From an uncultured Clostridium sp. (lineage in GTDB: Bacteria; Bacillota; Clostridia; Lachnospirales; Lachnospiraceae): a DNA stretch of 60,894 bases. The stretch covers positions 1-60,894 of the forward strand of contig CAMWYJ010000016.1 in the NCBI GenBank assembly GCA_947178445.1, read 5' to 3'. The notes beneath the pieces were generated by a model, which saw only the letters and a list, made by a program, of their open reading frames with translations, was not told where the DNA came from and searched no databases. The position numbers were made by a program, and so were the translations under genes. Below, piece by piece: positions 9,015 to 18,277 of the stretch; position 1 is the first letter of the stretch, and each line of letters opens with the position of its first letter.

Positions 9015-10793
9015 TTATGACACAGCAAACTGACTGTTATAAAGCTGTGCATAAAAACCACCTTTTGCAAGCAGGCTTTCATGATTCCCCTGCTCGATGA
9101 TATCGCCATCCTTCATAACTAAAATCACATCTGCCTCCCTGATCGTAGACAATCGGTGCGCCACCACAAAACTGGTTCTTCCCTTCATCAGTTTCGCAAA
9201 TGCATTCTGTACCTTGATTTCTGTACGGGTATCAATCGAAGATGTCGCTTCATCTAAAATCAGCATAGGCGGAATCTCAAGCATCACTCTTGCGATACAA
9301 AGGAGCTGCTTTTGCCCCTGAGAAAGACTGCCTCCATCCTCACCAATCACCGTATCATACGCTTTTGGCATCCGCTTAATAAAGCTATGCGCATGGCAGG
9401 CTTTCGCCGCTTCTATGATTTCTTCTCTTGTCGCATCTGGTCTTCCATAAGCAATATTTTCTGCAATTGTACCGGATTTTAACCATGTTTCCTGCAAAAC
9501 CATTCCGTAATTATCCCGAAGACTGTCCCGTGTAATTTTGTAGATGCTCTCTCCATTGATTGCAATGCTTCCATCATCAATATCATAAAAACGCATTAAA
9601 AGGTTAATCAATGTAGATTTTCCACAACCTGTCGGACCAACAATTGCCACACGCTGCCCCTTTTTAACCTCCAAGTTCAAATTTTTAATCAATGGCTTTT
9701 CCTTGTCATAAGAAAATGCTACCTGCTTCAAAGAAATGTTACTGCTTTTTTTGACTTCCTCTCTCGTAAGCACCTTTGCATCCTCCGCATCCGGCTGTTC
9801 TATCGGTTCGTCAAGAAGCTCAAAAACCCTGGCTGCGCAGGCAATAGCATTCTGTACCTCTGTGACAACACCGGAAATCTCATTAAATGGCTTTGTATAT
9901 TGATTTGCATAGCTCAAAAAACATGAGAGCTGACCAACTGTGATAAATCCCTTTATCGCACCAAACGCACCTGCAATACCCACACCTGCATACACAAGAC
10001 CGTTTACAAAACGGGTGCATGGATTGGTAAGGGACGAAAAGAAAATAGCTCTTAGACTGTATCCGGTAAGCTGTTCATTGATTTCATCAAACCGATGCAT
10101 CGCATCATCCTCATACCCAAAAGCCTGTACGACCTTCTGATTTCCAACCATTTCCTCCACCAAAGCAGTCATATCTCCTCGGCTTTCTGACTGCAAACGG
10201 AACATTTTATAGGTCCTTTTTGCTATAAATGCTGCCACAAAAAGAGAAACCGGAGTTAAAAATACCACAACCAGGGTAATTTTTACATTTAAGGAAAGCA
10301 TAAATAGCAAAGTACCAAAAATCGTAATTACCCCGGTAAATAACTGGGTAAAACCCATAAGCAATCCCTCCGAAAACTGGTCTACGTCATTCACCACGCG
10401 GGATACTACCTCGCCATACTGGCGGTTATCTACATATTTGAGTGGTAATTTGTTTAAATGCTCAAATACCTGCGTGCGGATGTCCTTTACCACCTGGTAA
10501 GTAATCCTGTTGTTACAAAGACTCATAAGCCACTGGGTAGCAGCAGTACAGCCAATTACCACACCAAATTTTATAAGCAGCGGCTTCAGACCTGCAAAAT
10601 CCACCGCTCCCTTACCAAGAATAAAATCAATTGCATCACCGGTTATTACCGGTGCATAAAGGGTGGTAAGCACGGTCAGAAATGCAAATATAAAAGACAG
10701 CCATACAAACATGCGATATGGTTTTATAAATACCAATACTCTTTTTACCGTTGCCATTTGGTCTTGCTTGGAAATCAATTTCTTATCTGCCAT
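9015..10793 (-). CDS. ABC exporter half-transporter, catalytic-site subunit
   Basis: Membrane-spanning half transporter (six TM helices, about 20-310) fused to an ATPase domain. Walker A is GPTGCGKST, the signature is LSQGQKQ, and Walker B with a proper catalytic Glu is LILDEATSSID; the switch His is in VAHRLST. With the preceding gene it should form a heterodimeric multidrug- or lipid-type exporter of the BmrCD/LmrCD kind. Start: the ATG at 10793 has GGAGGA 7 bases upstream; the longer frame to 10895 only reads through the Lys-rich tail region of the preceding gene. It overlaps that gene by 11 bases, indicating translational coupling. The substrate is unknown. Confidence 0.9.
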   Translation of the reverse strand: MADKKLISKQDQMATVKRVLVFIKPYRMFVWLSFIFAFLTVLTTLYAPVITGDAIDFILGKGAVDFAGLKPLLIKFGVVIGCTAATQWLMSLCNNRITYQVVKDIRTQVFEHLNKLPLKYVDNRQYGEVVSRVVNDVDQFSEGLLMGFTQLFTGVITIFGTLLFMLSLNVKITLVVVFLTPVSLFVAAFIAKRTYKMFRLQSESRGDMTALVEEMVGNQKVVQAFGYEDDAMHRFDEINEQLTGYSLRAIFFSSLTNPCTRFVNGLVYAGVGIAGAFGAIKGFITVGQLSCFLSYANQYTKPFNEISGVVTEVQNAIACAARVFELLDEPIEQPDAEDAKVLTREEVKKSSNISLKQVAFSYDKEKPLIKNLNLEVKKGQRVAIVGPTGCGKSTLINLLMRFYDIDDGSIAINGESIYKITRDSLRDNYGMVLQETWLKSGTIAENIAYGRPDATREEIIEAAKACHAHSFIKRMPKAYDTVIGEDGGSLSQGQKQLLCIARVMLEIPPMLILDEATSSIDTRTEIKVQNAFAKLMKGRTSFVVAHRLSTIREADVILVMKDGDIIEQGNHESLLAKGGFYAQLYNSQFAVS

Positions 10794-12681
10794 GCTTTCT
10801 TCCTCCTTTCCCGCCTTTTTTCTTCCTTTCTCTTCCTTTTTGTCTCTTTTTTCCGGTATCCGTTGAAACCCCGTTTTCCGCTTTGCTCTTATCATCTGTT
10901 GCCTGGCTGGCGTTACTGTCTGTTTTGGATGGCAATCCTTTCACTTCCTGCCCCGCCGTTTTCCCGCTGCCATCCGCCTGGGATTCCACAATTTCCTTAT
11001 AGACTGCACATGTTTTCAGAAGTTCCTCATGCGTACCGATTCCTGCCATCACACCATCCTCTAGCACAATAATCTGGTCCGCCTGTTTAATCGTTGATGC
11101 CCGCTGGGACACAATAAACACTGTCATCCCTTTCGTTTCTTCTTTTATTGCTTTCCGAAGCGCTGCATCCGTAGCGAAATCAAGGGCAGAAGCAGAATCA
11201 TCTAAAATTAAAATCTCCGGTTCCTTTACAATCGCTCTGGCAATCGTTAAACGCTGCCGCTGTCCGCCTGAAAAATTCTTACCACCCTGTAATACGACTT
11301 CCTCTAATCCATTCTTTTTTGCTGCGATCACATCACTACCCTGGGCAATCCCTACTGCCCGCAGCATCTCTTCCTTCGTTGCATCTTCCTTTCCCCAGCG
11401 CAGGTTATCTGCAATCGTTCCGTTAAACAGTACTGCCTTTTGGGGTACAATACCAATCCTGTCACGGAGCTGGTGAAAAGAATAACCCTTAACATTCACA
11501 TCATCCACTAATATTTCACCACTGCTCACATCATAAAACCGGGGAATCAGATTCACAAGTGTCGATTTGCCACAGCCGGTACCTCCAATGACACCAATCG
11601 TCTGCCCTGCTTTTGCCGTAAAAGATATATCTTTAAGGGCTGGTTCCTTGGCCCCTTTATAAGTAAAGGTAACATTTTTAAACACCACTTTATCCTCACT
11701 GCGCTTCAAATCCACACCGGTCGGATGCTCCACTACCGATGGGGTTAATGCAAACACCTCCCCTACACGTTTGGAACATGCTGCCGCTTTGGTGAGAAGA
11801 ATAATGAGATTTGCAAGCTTTACAAGCTCCACCAAAATCTGTGACATATAATTTACAAGGGCAATGACTTCACCCTGGGAAAGCTTCCCTGTATCCACCT
11901 GTATACCGCCAATCCAGATGATTGCAATAATCGCTGCATTTACAATGATATAGGTAACCGGATTCATAACCGCCGAAACCTTACCAACAAATAGCTGAAT
12001 CTGTTTCAGCCTGTCACTTCCCTCATCATAATCTGCCATTTCATCCTGCTGGCGGCAGAATGCACGGATTACACGGGCACCGGCTAAATTCTCCCTGGTC
12101 ATCAGCAGCACATGGTCAAGTGCTCTTTGTACCTTTTGGTAAAGTGGAATAGAATATAACATAATACCAAACACTACCACTGAAAGCAGTGGAATAGCAA
12201 TGACAAACACAATGGCTGCCTTTACATCCACCGTAAATGCCATAACCATAGCTCCTAACACAATAAATGGTGAACGCAAAAACAGCCTTAAAAACATATT
12301 GACACCTGACTGCATCTGGTTAATATCACTGGTCATCCTTGTAATCAATGTCGAGGTTCCCGCCTGGTCAATCTCTGCATAAGACAGCCGGTTAATATGT
12401 GCAAACAAATCCCTTCTCACGCTTTTGCCAAACCCAACAGAAGCCTTTGCTGCAAAATACTGCGCTGTAATCGAACAGGCAAGTCCTACAATTCCAAGCA
12501 GCACCAATACCGCACCCATTTTCCATATATAAGGGTTATCCTGGTTTTTAATTCCTGTATCCACAATAGCCGCCATAACCAGTGGCACAAACAGCTCAAA
12601 GCTTGCCTCAAGCATTTTAAACAGAGGAGCGGTAATACTCTCCTTTCTATATTCCTTTAAATAATCGGTTATCTTAAACAT
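10783..12681 (-). CDS. ABC exporter half-transporter, degenerate-site subunit
   Basis: Half ABC transporter: six TM helices (about 20-300), then an ATPase domain with Walker A GGTGCGKST, signature FSGGQRQ, and Walker B LILDDSASALD. The catalytic Glu is replaced by Asp and the switch His by Gln (VSQRAST), the pattern of the non-catalytic site in heterodimeric exporters. A tail of about 70 residues rich in Lys, Gly and Ser ends in KKKGGKGGRKHGR and is not part of the family core. The start at 12681 (FKITDYLKEY) follows GAGG; the upstream extension overlaps the esterase gene. Eleven bases separate it from the esterase stop. Confidence 0.9.
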   Translation of the reverse strand: MFKITDYLKEYRKESITAPLFKMLEASFELFVPLVMAAIVDTGIKNQDNPYIWKMGAVLVLLGIVGLACSITAQYFAAKASVGFGKSVRRDLFAHINRLSYAEIDQAGTSTLITRMTSDINQMQSGVNMFLRLFLRSPFIVLGAMVMAFTVDVKAAIVFVIAIPLLSVVVFGIMLYSIPLYQKVQRALDHVLLMTRENLAGARVIRAFCRQQDEMADYDEGSDRLKQIQLFVGKVSAVMNPVTYIIVNAAIIAIIWIGGIQVDTGKLSQGEVIALVNYMSQILVELVKLANLIILLTKAAACSKRVGEVFALTPSVVEHPTGVDLKRSEDKVVFKNVTFTYKGAKEPALKDISFTAKAGQTIGVIGGTGCGKSTLVNLIPRFYDVSSGEILVDDVNVKGYSFHQLRDRIGIVPQKAVLFNGTIADNLRWGKEDATKEEMLRAVGIAQGSDVIAAKKNGLEEVVLQGGKNFSGGQRQRLTIARAIVKEPEILILDDSASALDFATDAALRKAIKEETKGMTVFIVSQRASTIKQADQIIVLEDGVMAGIGTHEELLKTCAVYKEIVESQADGSGKTAGQEVKGLPSKTDSNASQATDDKSKAENGVSTDTGKKRQKGRERKKKGGKGGRKHGR

Positions 12682-12691
12682 ACCCTGTTCC

Positions 12692-13666
12692 TCAACTCCT
12701 TGATAATTTTCGTATAAAACGTCCAACCTCCACCCATGCCTCTCTTGCCTCCGGGTATAACAAAAGACCCATCTGGAAAACATGAAACATTCCTTTGTAT
12801 GTATGTTCTTTTACCTCTACACCGGCATTTTTTGCCTTCTCTGCCACTGTCAGCGTATCACTTAAAAGCATTTCATATTCCCCAACCTGCATAAGCATTG
12901 GTGGAAATCCGGTATACTCTCCCATAATTGGTGAAATATAAGGGTTTTTTGGAGTATCATCCTTATAGTAACCTTCTTTATACACTAACGTATTCTTAGA
13001 ACCACCAAAAATCGGATCCCTTTCAAAATTTTCCTTGTAGGACTCACCACTCTTTGTCAAATCCGTCCACGCCGACATCGTAATAATTCCCCTTGGAAGC
13101 TGCATACCATGATCCCTTAAATACAGACAAAGTGCAAGAGCCAATCCGCCACCGGCAGAATCGCCTGCCACAAAGAGCTTTTCCCAATCATAACCCTGAT
13201 CCAAGATCCATTGGTAGGCGGCAAGCGCATCCTCCAATGCTGCGGGAAACGGATGCTCCGGTGCCACACGGTAATCAATGCTCAGCACATCAATACCGTT
13301 GCTAAGTTCATTATAAAGTCCTGCCATATTCCGATAGGTGTTATGCATTTTTCTATAATATCCTCCACCGTGAAGCTGCAATATAATTCCCCTGCCAGAT
13401 GCTCCAAACAGAGAACTCTCATCCCTCTTCCCTTCGGACATATCCATCCTGTCACTTTTTGCTGCATCCTGTTTTCTCCGAAGCAGCTCCATGGAAAACT
13501 GCTCCATATTAAGCGGTATCAGATCCAAATGTCCGGGACACTGCCATAACCGCTCCCGTTCTGAAAGCCGCATACGGAATTCCCCTGCATTACTCCCCGG
13601 TAAATGATTTGCAATCTGTACCACACGTCTTGCAGTTCTTCCACGCACACTCACTCTTTTCTCCAT
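12692..13666 (-). CDS. alpha/beta hydrolase, hormone-sensitive-lipase-type esterase
   Basis: Cytoplasmic carboxylesterase of the HSL family, 324 residues. The oxyanion motif HGGG is at residues 99-102, the nucleophile in GDSAGGG (S170), a likely catalytic Asp in YEMLLSDT, and the His in GMFHVFQ near the C-terminus. The start follows GAGGT at a normal distance. It lies between a DUF6320 membrane protein/acyltransferase pair and two ABC half transporters on the same strand, with 98 bases before it and 11 after. This suggests deacylation, in the same pathway, of something the upstream acyltransferase makes (inference). Confidence 0.88.
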   Translation of the reverse strand: MEKRVSVRGRTARRVVQIANHLPGSNAGEFRMRLSERERLWQCPGHLDLIPLNMEQFSMELLRRKQDAAKSDRMDMSEGKRDESSLFGASGRGIILQLHGGGYYRKMHNTYRNMAGLYNELSNGIDVLSIDYRVAPEHPFPAALEDALAAYQWILDQGYDWEKLFVAGDSAGGGLALALCLYLRDHGMQLPRGIITMSAWTDLTKSGESYKENFERDPIFGGSKNTLVYKEGYYKDDTPKNPYISPIMGEYTGFPPMLMQVGEYEMLLSDTLTVAEKAKNAGVEVKEHTYKGMFHVFQMGLLLYPEAREAWVEVGRFIRKLSRS

Positions 13667-13764
13667 ACCTACAACCTCTTTTATTATACTCCCACATGGA
13701 AAGAATTAACAATTGCCGCACTGTAAGACCGGCTGCCCTGCCTTTTAAATAACAAAAATTTCCA

Positions 13765-14460
13765 TTACACATGAAATCTGCGTTTCATTTCTCTTGTAAA
13801 TTCCCTGTCTCCAAAAATAATCGTACCAAGCAGATATACTCCTGTCACACCTGCACTAATAACCGGTAATACAATACTTGCAATTTTCCCTGCGAAATAA
13901 AGACATATGATGCACACACTGAAGATTGCAATCAACAGCAGCAAAAGGGTATAACTATACCAATGATGCCGGTTTAACATCATCAGGAAAAACACAATGG
14001 CATCTCCAAACAATATCACACCCGGAATCGCCCACTGCAGTGACCATCCTGTCATTCCTGTAAAATAATCAATCCCCACCAAAAGGACAATGGTAAGGCT
14101 TATCTGCTGTCCAATCTTTGCCGCATATCCGGCATCGTGATGAATCCAGTATATCATAGATAAATATATATATACCATGGCTGTCCCGCTAATCCCTGAC
14201 CACCAAAAATCCGGTGTTGCAAAATAGTTCACCACAATCAGTCCAATCTCTGCCACAATAAACAGAAACAAAATCAGCTTTGTGACAAAATGAAGTATCG
14301 CCGTCCTTTTCCGTACATTTGGATAAGGCGCCCCATGATTTTTCAACATGGCATATGCACTCTGCTCTTCCGGCTCTATCTCTTCAATCACACTGTGGCA
14401 AAGAGGGCAAATCGGAGTCTCATCATATACAATTACATTACAATTTTCACATTTATTCAT
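13765..14460 (-). CDS. zinc-ribbon multi-spanning membrane protein (DUF6320-like)
   Basis: 231 residues. The first 25 hold two CxxC pairs (CENCNVIV and CPLCHSVI) that make a zinc ribbon; six hydrophobic segments follow between about residues 58 and 220. It matches what I remember of DUF6320, a family usually next to condensation-type acyltransferases and esterases in Lachnospiraceae; function unknown. It starts 12 bases after the acyltransferase stop, so the two are almost certainly cotranscribed. The zinc ribbon in front of a membrane domain suggests a scaffold or partner for the neighbouring enzymes, but nothing in the sequence proves that. Confidence 0.78.
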   Translation of the reverse strand: MNKCENCNVIVYDETPICPLCHSVIEEIEPEEQSAYAMLKNHGAPYPNVRKRTAILHFVTKLILFLFIVAEIGLIVVNYFATPDFWWSGISGTAMVYIYLSMIYWIHHDAGYAAKIGQQISLTIVLLVGIDYFTGMTGWSLQWAIPGVILFGDAIVFFLMMLNRHHWYSYTLLLLLIAIFSVCIICLYFAGKIASIVLPVISAGVTGVYLLGTIIFGDREFTREMKRRFHV

Positions 14461-14472
14461 AACACATAACCT

Positions 14473-15813
14473 TTACTCATCATACGCACCATTGCTCTCC
14501 ACTGCAACAGCTACCCCATCCTTTACAATCGTCTGGAAAAAGCGCTTTTGAATGGATGTATCTGACAAAACCGAACTAAACGTAAATGTCAGCACCCCAT
14601 TGTAAGAACATATCCCACCCTTCATATTCTGTCCCTTTGACATAGATATTGTGGTATAAAAATGTTCTACATATTTTTGATATGGCTCTCTAAGTTCAAT
14701 ATTTCCAATATTCGTAACCGTTGCCGTAGTCGCTTTTGCAGAAGTACCATACACCATCTTAATTCCAATATTTTTCACAAAAAGCGGCACAGCACGCAAA
14801 ATCCAGTTTTTCTCGTTTGACACATTATAAGACATGATATTATTAAGATTTTCCGGTGTGATCTGCGCCTTCAAATCCTCTGCTACAATTTCAATCACTT
14901 CCTCTAATGTATAATTCTCCTTTTCCGGGCGGAATACCGCTGATACCATAGCAAAAAAGTTTTTCATGGTATGCGATTCATAGTATGGTCTTAAATTTAC
15001 CGGCACACAACAGTTAATCGGTGTCTTTGATGGCTGGGATTTCAAATATTCTTTGTATATGCTATACACAAACACACCAACCAGATACTGGTTAATTGTC
15101 ACACCATATTTCTTAGATACCGCCTTTAACTGATCAACCGGAAAATAGCCATGTAAAATACCCATTTCACCTTTCGGAAGCCGCTCGCTATTTAGACAGA
15201 CTGCCTTTTCTGATTTATACACCTTTGCGTGTCCCTTTTTGAAATTTTTAATATAACTGTCTTCCTTATCTAAAAATACGCCCGGACTAATCTTATCCTT
15301 TTCTACCGCAAGAAGCTCTGGATACCTAAGACGCAGATACTGGTAAACCAGTTCCTTTAAAAAGATAATACCTCCTGCGCCATCCGTCAATGCATGAAAC
15401 ACCTCAAGATTAATCCGACTTTTGTAATAGGTTACACGAAACATATATTGATTATTCCGGCTTTTATCAATGTAAGCTCCAGGACTATTATACTCCTCCC
15501 TCACAATCGGGGCAGGCTTCGTATTTTCTTCAAAATAATACCAGAATACACCCATGCGGAGCCGCATACGGAAAACCAGAAACTTCGGCAAAATACGGTT
15601 TAATGCCTCCTGTAAAAGCACACGGTCAATCTCTTCCGTAAGAGAAACCGAAATCCGGTACACATTCGTCATCTGCTCCGTTGCGATTACCGGAAAAAGA
15701 TTCGCTGTATTATCAAGCTTATCCCATGCTAACTGCTCTCTTCTACGGCTGCCGGTATTTCTTTCTCTATTCACATCCGGCTGTTCATCTGCCTTCTCTT
15801 TTTTCTTTCCCAT
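14473..15813 (-). CDS. condensation-domain-like acyltransferase (alcohol acetyltransferase type)
   Basis: Cytoplasmic acyl transferase of the chloramphenicol-acetyltransferase/condensation fold. The catalytic HxxxDG is HALTDG (about residue 140), with LDNTANLFPVIA near the N-terminus and a second half containing PINCCVPVNLRPYY and a TVTNIGNIELREPY segment typical of alcohol-acetyltransferase-like proteins. The start at 15813 has AAAGGAAAG upstream; an in-frame TTG at 15837 is less likely. A good promoter lies 70 bases upstream, so it is the first gene of the run down to the ABC exporter. The acceptor and acyl donor are unknown. Confidence 0.82.
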   Translation of the reverse strand: MGKKKEKADEQPDVNRERNTGSRRREQLAWDKLDNTANLFPVIATEQMTNVYRISVSLTEEIDRVLLQEALNRILPKFLVFRMRLRMGVFWYYFEENTKPAPIVREEYNSPGAYIDKSRNNQYMFRVTYYKSRINLEVFHALTDGAGGIIFLKELVYQYLRLRYPELLAVEKDKISPGVFLDKEDSYIKNFKKGHAKVYKSEKAVCLNSERLPKGEMGILHGYFPVDQLKAVSKKYGVTINQYLVGVFVYSIYKEYLKSQPSKTPINCCVPVNLRPYYESHTMKNFFAMVSAVFRPEKENYTLEEVIEIVAEDLKAQITPENLNNIMSYNVSNEKNWILRAVPLFVKNIGIKMVYGTSAKATTATVTNIGNIELREPYQKYVEHFYTTISMSKGQNMKGGICSYNGVLTFTFSSVLSDTSIQKRFFQTIVKDGVAVAVESNGAYDE

Positions 15814-15883
15814 TTTCTCTTTCCTTTGTCCAGTCAAACATATAAATTCTTGCAGCTATTCATAAAACCAGCATACTTTGTCT

Positions 15884-15912
15884 ATTGTAACGCAATACAG
15901 GGGATTTTTCAA
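15884..15912 (-). promoter_or_regulatory. Promoter of the acyltransferase operon
   Basis: Minus strand TTGAAA (15912-15907), 17-base spacer, TACAAT (15889-15884). It lies just downstream of the typA terminator and about 70 bases before the acyltransferase start. Confidence 0.65.
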
Positions 15913-15914
15913 TC

Positions 15915-15977
15915 AAAAGGACTGTTACACCAAAATAAATTTTCCGTTCAAAAATTTAAATCAAGTGCAACAGCCCC
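15915..15977 (-). terminator. Terminator of typA
   Basis: On the minus strand GGGCTGTTGCAC pairs with GTGTAACAGTCC, with an inner TAAATTTT/AAAATTTA helix, followed by TTTT. It ends immediately before the acyltransferase promoter. Confidence 0.65.
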
Positions 15978-15990
15978 AATAATAAATCCT

Positions 15991-17820
15991 TTATCTGTTT
16001 ATTCTTGCCCGCTTCCGAAGTGTTGGATCCAGAATCTTTTTGCGGATACGGATATGCTCCGGTGTAATCTCCAAAAGCTCATCTGTATCAATAAATTCAA
16101 GTGCCTGCTCCAGGCTCAAAATTTTTGGTGGTGTAAGCTTTAATGCTTCATCTGCACCAGAAGACCGGGTATTTGTCAAATGCTTTGCCTTACACACATT
16201 AATTTCAATATCCTCCGCCTTACCGGTCTGACCGATTACCATGCCAGCATATACCTGTTCGCCAGCCCCAATAAACAATGTACCGCGATCCTGTGCATTG
16301 AAAAGCCCATAGGTAATTGAAGTTCCCGTTTCAAATGCAATCAGGGAGCCCTGGCTTCTGTACATCATATCTCCCTTATATGGACCATAGCCATTAAAAA
16401 TCGTGTTGATAATTCCTGTACCCTTTGTAGATGTCATAAAATCTCCACGGAATCCGATCAATCCTCTTGCCGGGATCAGAAACTCTAATCTTACGGTACC
16501 ATCATGAGCCGGAGCCATAGCCTGAAGCTCACCTTTTCGTTCATTCAGCATACTAATGACCGTACCGGAAAACTCTTCCGGTACATCAATATACGCAATC
16601 TCCATTGGCTCCAGCCGCTTGCTGTTTTCATCCTTTTTATAGATTACCTCTGCCTTGCTGACTGCAAACTCATATCCCTCACGCCGCATATTTTCTATCA
16701 GTACGGATAAATGAAGCTCTCCACGGCCTGAAACTTTATAGGTATCCATTTCATCCGTCTCTTCCACACGAAGAGAGACATCCGTATTAAGCTCTCTGAA
16801 CAATCTGTCACGCAAATGTCTTGACGTTACAAACTTGCCTTCCTTACCCGCTAACGGAGAATCATTTACCATAAAATTCATGGAAATGGTTGGCTCTGAA
16901 ATCTTCTGGAACGGAATCGGCTGCGGATTGTCCACAGAACAAAGCGTATCTCCAATATGAATATCCGCAATACCAGAGATTGCAACAATCGAGCCGATAC
17001 CGGCCTCACTTACATCCACACGCTCTAATCCGTCATATTCATAGAGCTTTCCAATCTTAACTTTTTTGCACTTGCTCTCATCATGGGCATTGACTAGCAA
17101 TACTTCCTGGTTTAATTTAAGCATTCCATTATCCACTTTCCCGACACCGATTCTTCCAACATACTCATTATAGTCAATGGTGGAAATGAGCACCTGCGTA
17201 TCTGCCTCCGGGTCACCCTCCGGTGCTGGAATATAATCAAGGATTGTCTCAAACAGCGGTTTCATATCCACCGCATCATCTTCCATACTCTTCTTCGCCA
17301 CTCCATCCTTTGCAGAAGCATACACAAACGGACAGTCAAGCTGTTCGTCACTGGCTTCAAGGTCAAGTAAAAGCTCTAACACCTCTTCTTCTACTTCTTC
17401 CACTCTCGCTTCCGGACGGTCAATTTTGTTCACACATACAATAACATGAAGATCCAGTTCTAACGCTTTCTTTAACACAAACTTCGTCTGCGGCATAGCT
17501 CCCTCAAATGCATCTACCACTAAAACCACACCGTTTACCATTTTTAAGACACGTTCTACCTCACCGCCAAAATCAGCATGCCCCGGCGTGTCAATAATAT
17601 TAATCTTCGTTCCGTTATAATTTACTGCTGTATTTTTAGAAAGAATCGTGATACCACGTTCTCTTTCAATGTCATTGGAATCCATAACACGCTCTGCCAC
17701 TTCCTGATTTTCCCGGAAAACACCACTTTGTTTTAAAAGCTCGTCCACAAGTGTTGTTTTACCATGGTCTACATGGGCAATAATCGCTATATTACGAATA
17801 TCATCTCTTTTCATCTTCAT
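15991..17820 (-). CDS. typA: TypA/BipA ribosome-associated translational GTPase
   Basis: Elongation-factor-like GTPase that binds ribosomes and influences assembly and stress growth. From the chosen start the protein has 609 residues, the usual BipA length. G1 is [11 protein letters not shown]2 lies in [11 protein letters not shown]3 is [16 protein letters not shown]4 is [13 protein letters not shown]. The C-terminal part has [20 protein letters not shown] and [12 protein letters not shown] followed by the BipA-specific domain. The start at 17820 (second Met is MKRDD) follows AGGAAG; an in-frame extension to 18012 reads through a structured intergenic element and has no family similarity. It is followed by a terminator and is likely monocistronic. 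Confidence 0.95.
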   Translation of the reverse strand: MKMKRDDIRNIAIIAHVDHGKTTLVDELLKQSGVFRENQEVAERVMDSNDIERERGITILSKNTAVNYNGTKINIIDTPGHADFGGEVERVLKMVNGVVLVVDAFEGAMPQTKFVLKKALELDLHVIVCVNKIDRPEARVEEVEEEVLELLLDLEASDEQLDCPFVYASAKDGVAKKSMEDDAVDMKPLFETILDYIPAPEGDPEADTQVLISTIDYNEYVGRIGVGKVDNGMLKLNQEVLLVNAHDESKCKKVKIGKLYEYDGLERVDVSEAGIGSIVAISGIADIHIGDTLCSVDNPQPIPFQKISEPTISMNFMVNDSPLAGKEGKFVTSRHLRDRLFRELNTDVSLRVEETDEMDTYKVSGRGELHLSVLIENMRREGYEFAVSKAEVIYKKDENSKRLEPMEIAYIDVPEEFSGTVISMLNERKGELQAMAPAHDGTVRLEFLIPARGLIGFRGDFMTSTKGTGIINTIFNGYGPYKGDMMYRSQGSLIAFETGTSITYGLFNAQDRGTLFIGAGEQVYAGMVIGQTGKAEDIEINVCKAKHLTNTRSSGADEALKLTPPKILSLEQALEFIDTDELLEITPEHIRIRKKILDPTLRKRARINR

Positions 17821-17940
17821 ACTATCTTCTTCCTTTACCCTTTTCAAAACTTTCTCTAAATAATCGTACACAACGTTTTCAAGTGTAGCACAAAGCTTGC
17901 ACTCTTTCAAGAAAAATTGTATAAAAGATGATATAATAAT

Positions 17941-18115
17941 CCCAGCAATCAAACAACTATCATGGCTGTTTGCAGACAAAGATAGTTGTTTATTTGCTGG
18001 GTAAACAAACATGAGCTTGGAGGACGATAGTCCGGAGAGCGAATGTTTGAAGCGGTTGCAGGAGCACGTAGTGCGGGCAAGCGCATATTATTATAAACGT
18101 GATTTATGCTCCTGT
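17941..18115. repeat. Structured GC-rich intergenic element between glgB and typA
   Basis: It begins with a long hairpin at 17941-18001: arms CCCAGCAA-CAAACAACTATC and GATAGTTGTTT-TTGCTGGG around a 19-base loop. Then comes a GC-rich stretch with the palindrome GGACGATAGTCC (18021-18032) and the arms CAGGAGCACGT / ACGTGATTTATGCTCCTG at about 18058-18115. Base composition differs from both neighbours. On the minus strand a weak promoter (TTGTTT-17-TATCAT) overlaps the first hairpin and could drive typA. It resembles a repeat or structured RNA; no known class was recognised. Confidence 0.45.
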
Positions 18116-18164
18116 AATTCATTTTTTAATAAAAAACAGCTTAAGGAATACATCTTCCTTTACG

Positions 18165-18205
18165 TAAAAAAGGCAGTCATAAACCTTCATAGTCTATAAC
18201 TGCCC
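18165..18205 (-). terminator. Rho-independent terminator of glgB
   Basis: On the minus strand GGGCAGTTATAGACTATGA continues into GGTTTATGACTGCC and then TTTTTT: a stem of GGCAGT-TATA paired with ATGACTGCC. Confidence 0.7.
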
Positions 18206-18277
18206 TGACACTGAATCCCTACATTTTCTTGTTCGCTACTCTTCTAATGTCTTTTGAAATCCTTTTTACTTCCCCAT

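Noticed and set aside
13590..13772. 60-codon minus-strand frame between DUF6320 and esterase
   Set aside because: It overlaps the esterase start in another frame and has no family similarity; its start lies over the end of the DUF6320 gene.
17821..18012. N-terminal extension of typA to 18012
   Set aside because: The extension reads through an intergenic hairpin, lacks homology to BipA and would exceed the family length; the start at 17820 has a proper ribosome binding site.
18011..18199. 62-codon plus-strand frame between typA and glgB
   Set aside because: It lies over hairpins and the glgB terminator, has no ribosome binding site and resembles nothing; it reads through structured, probably non-coding DNA.
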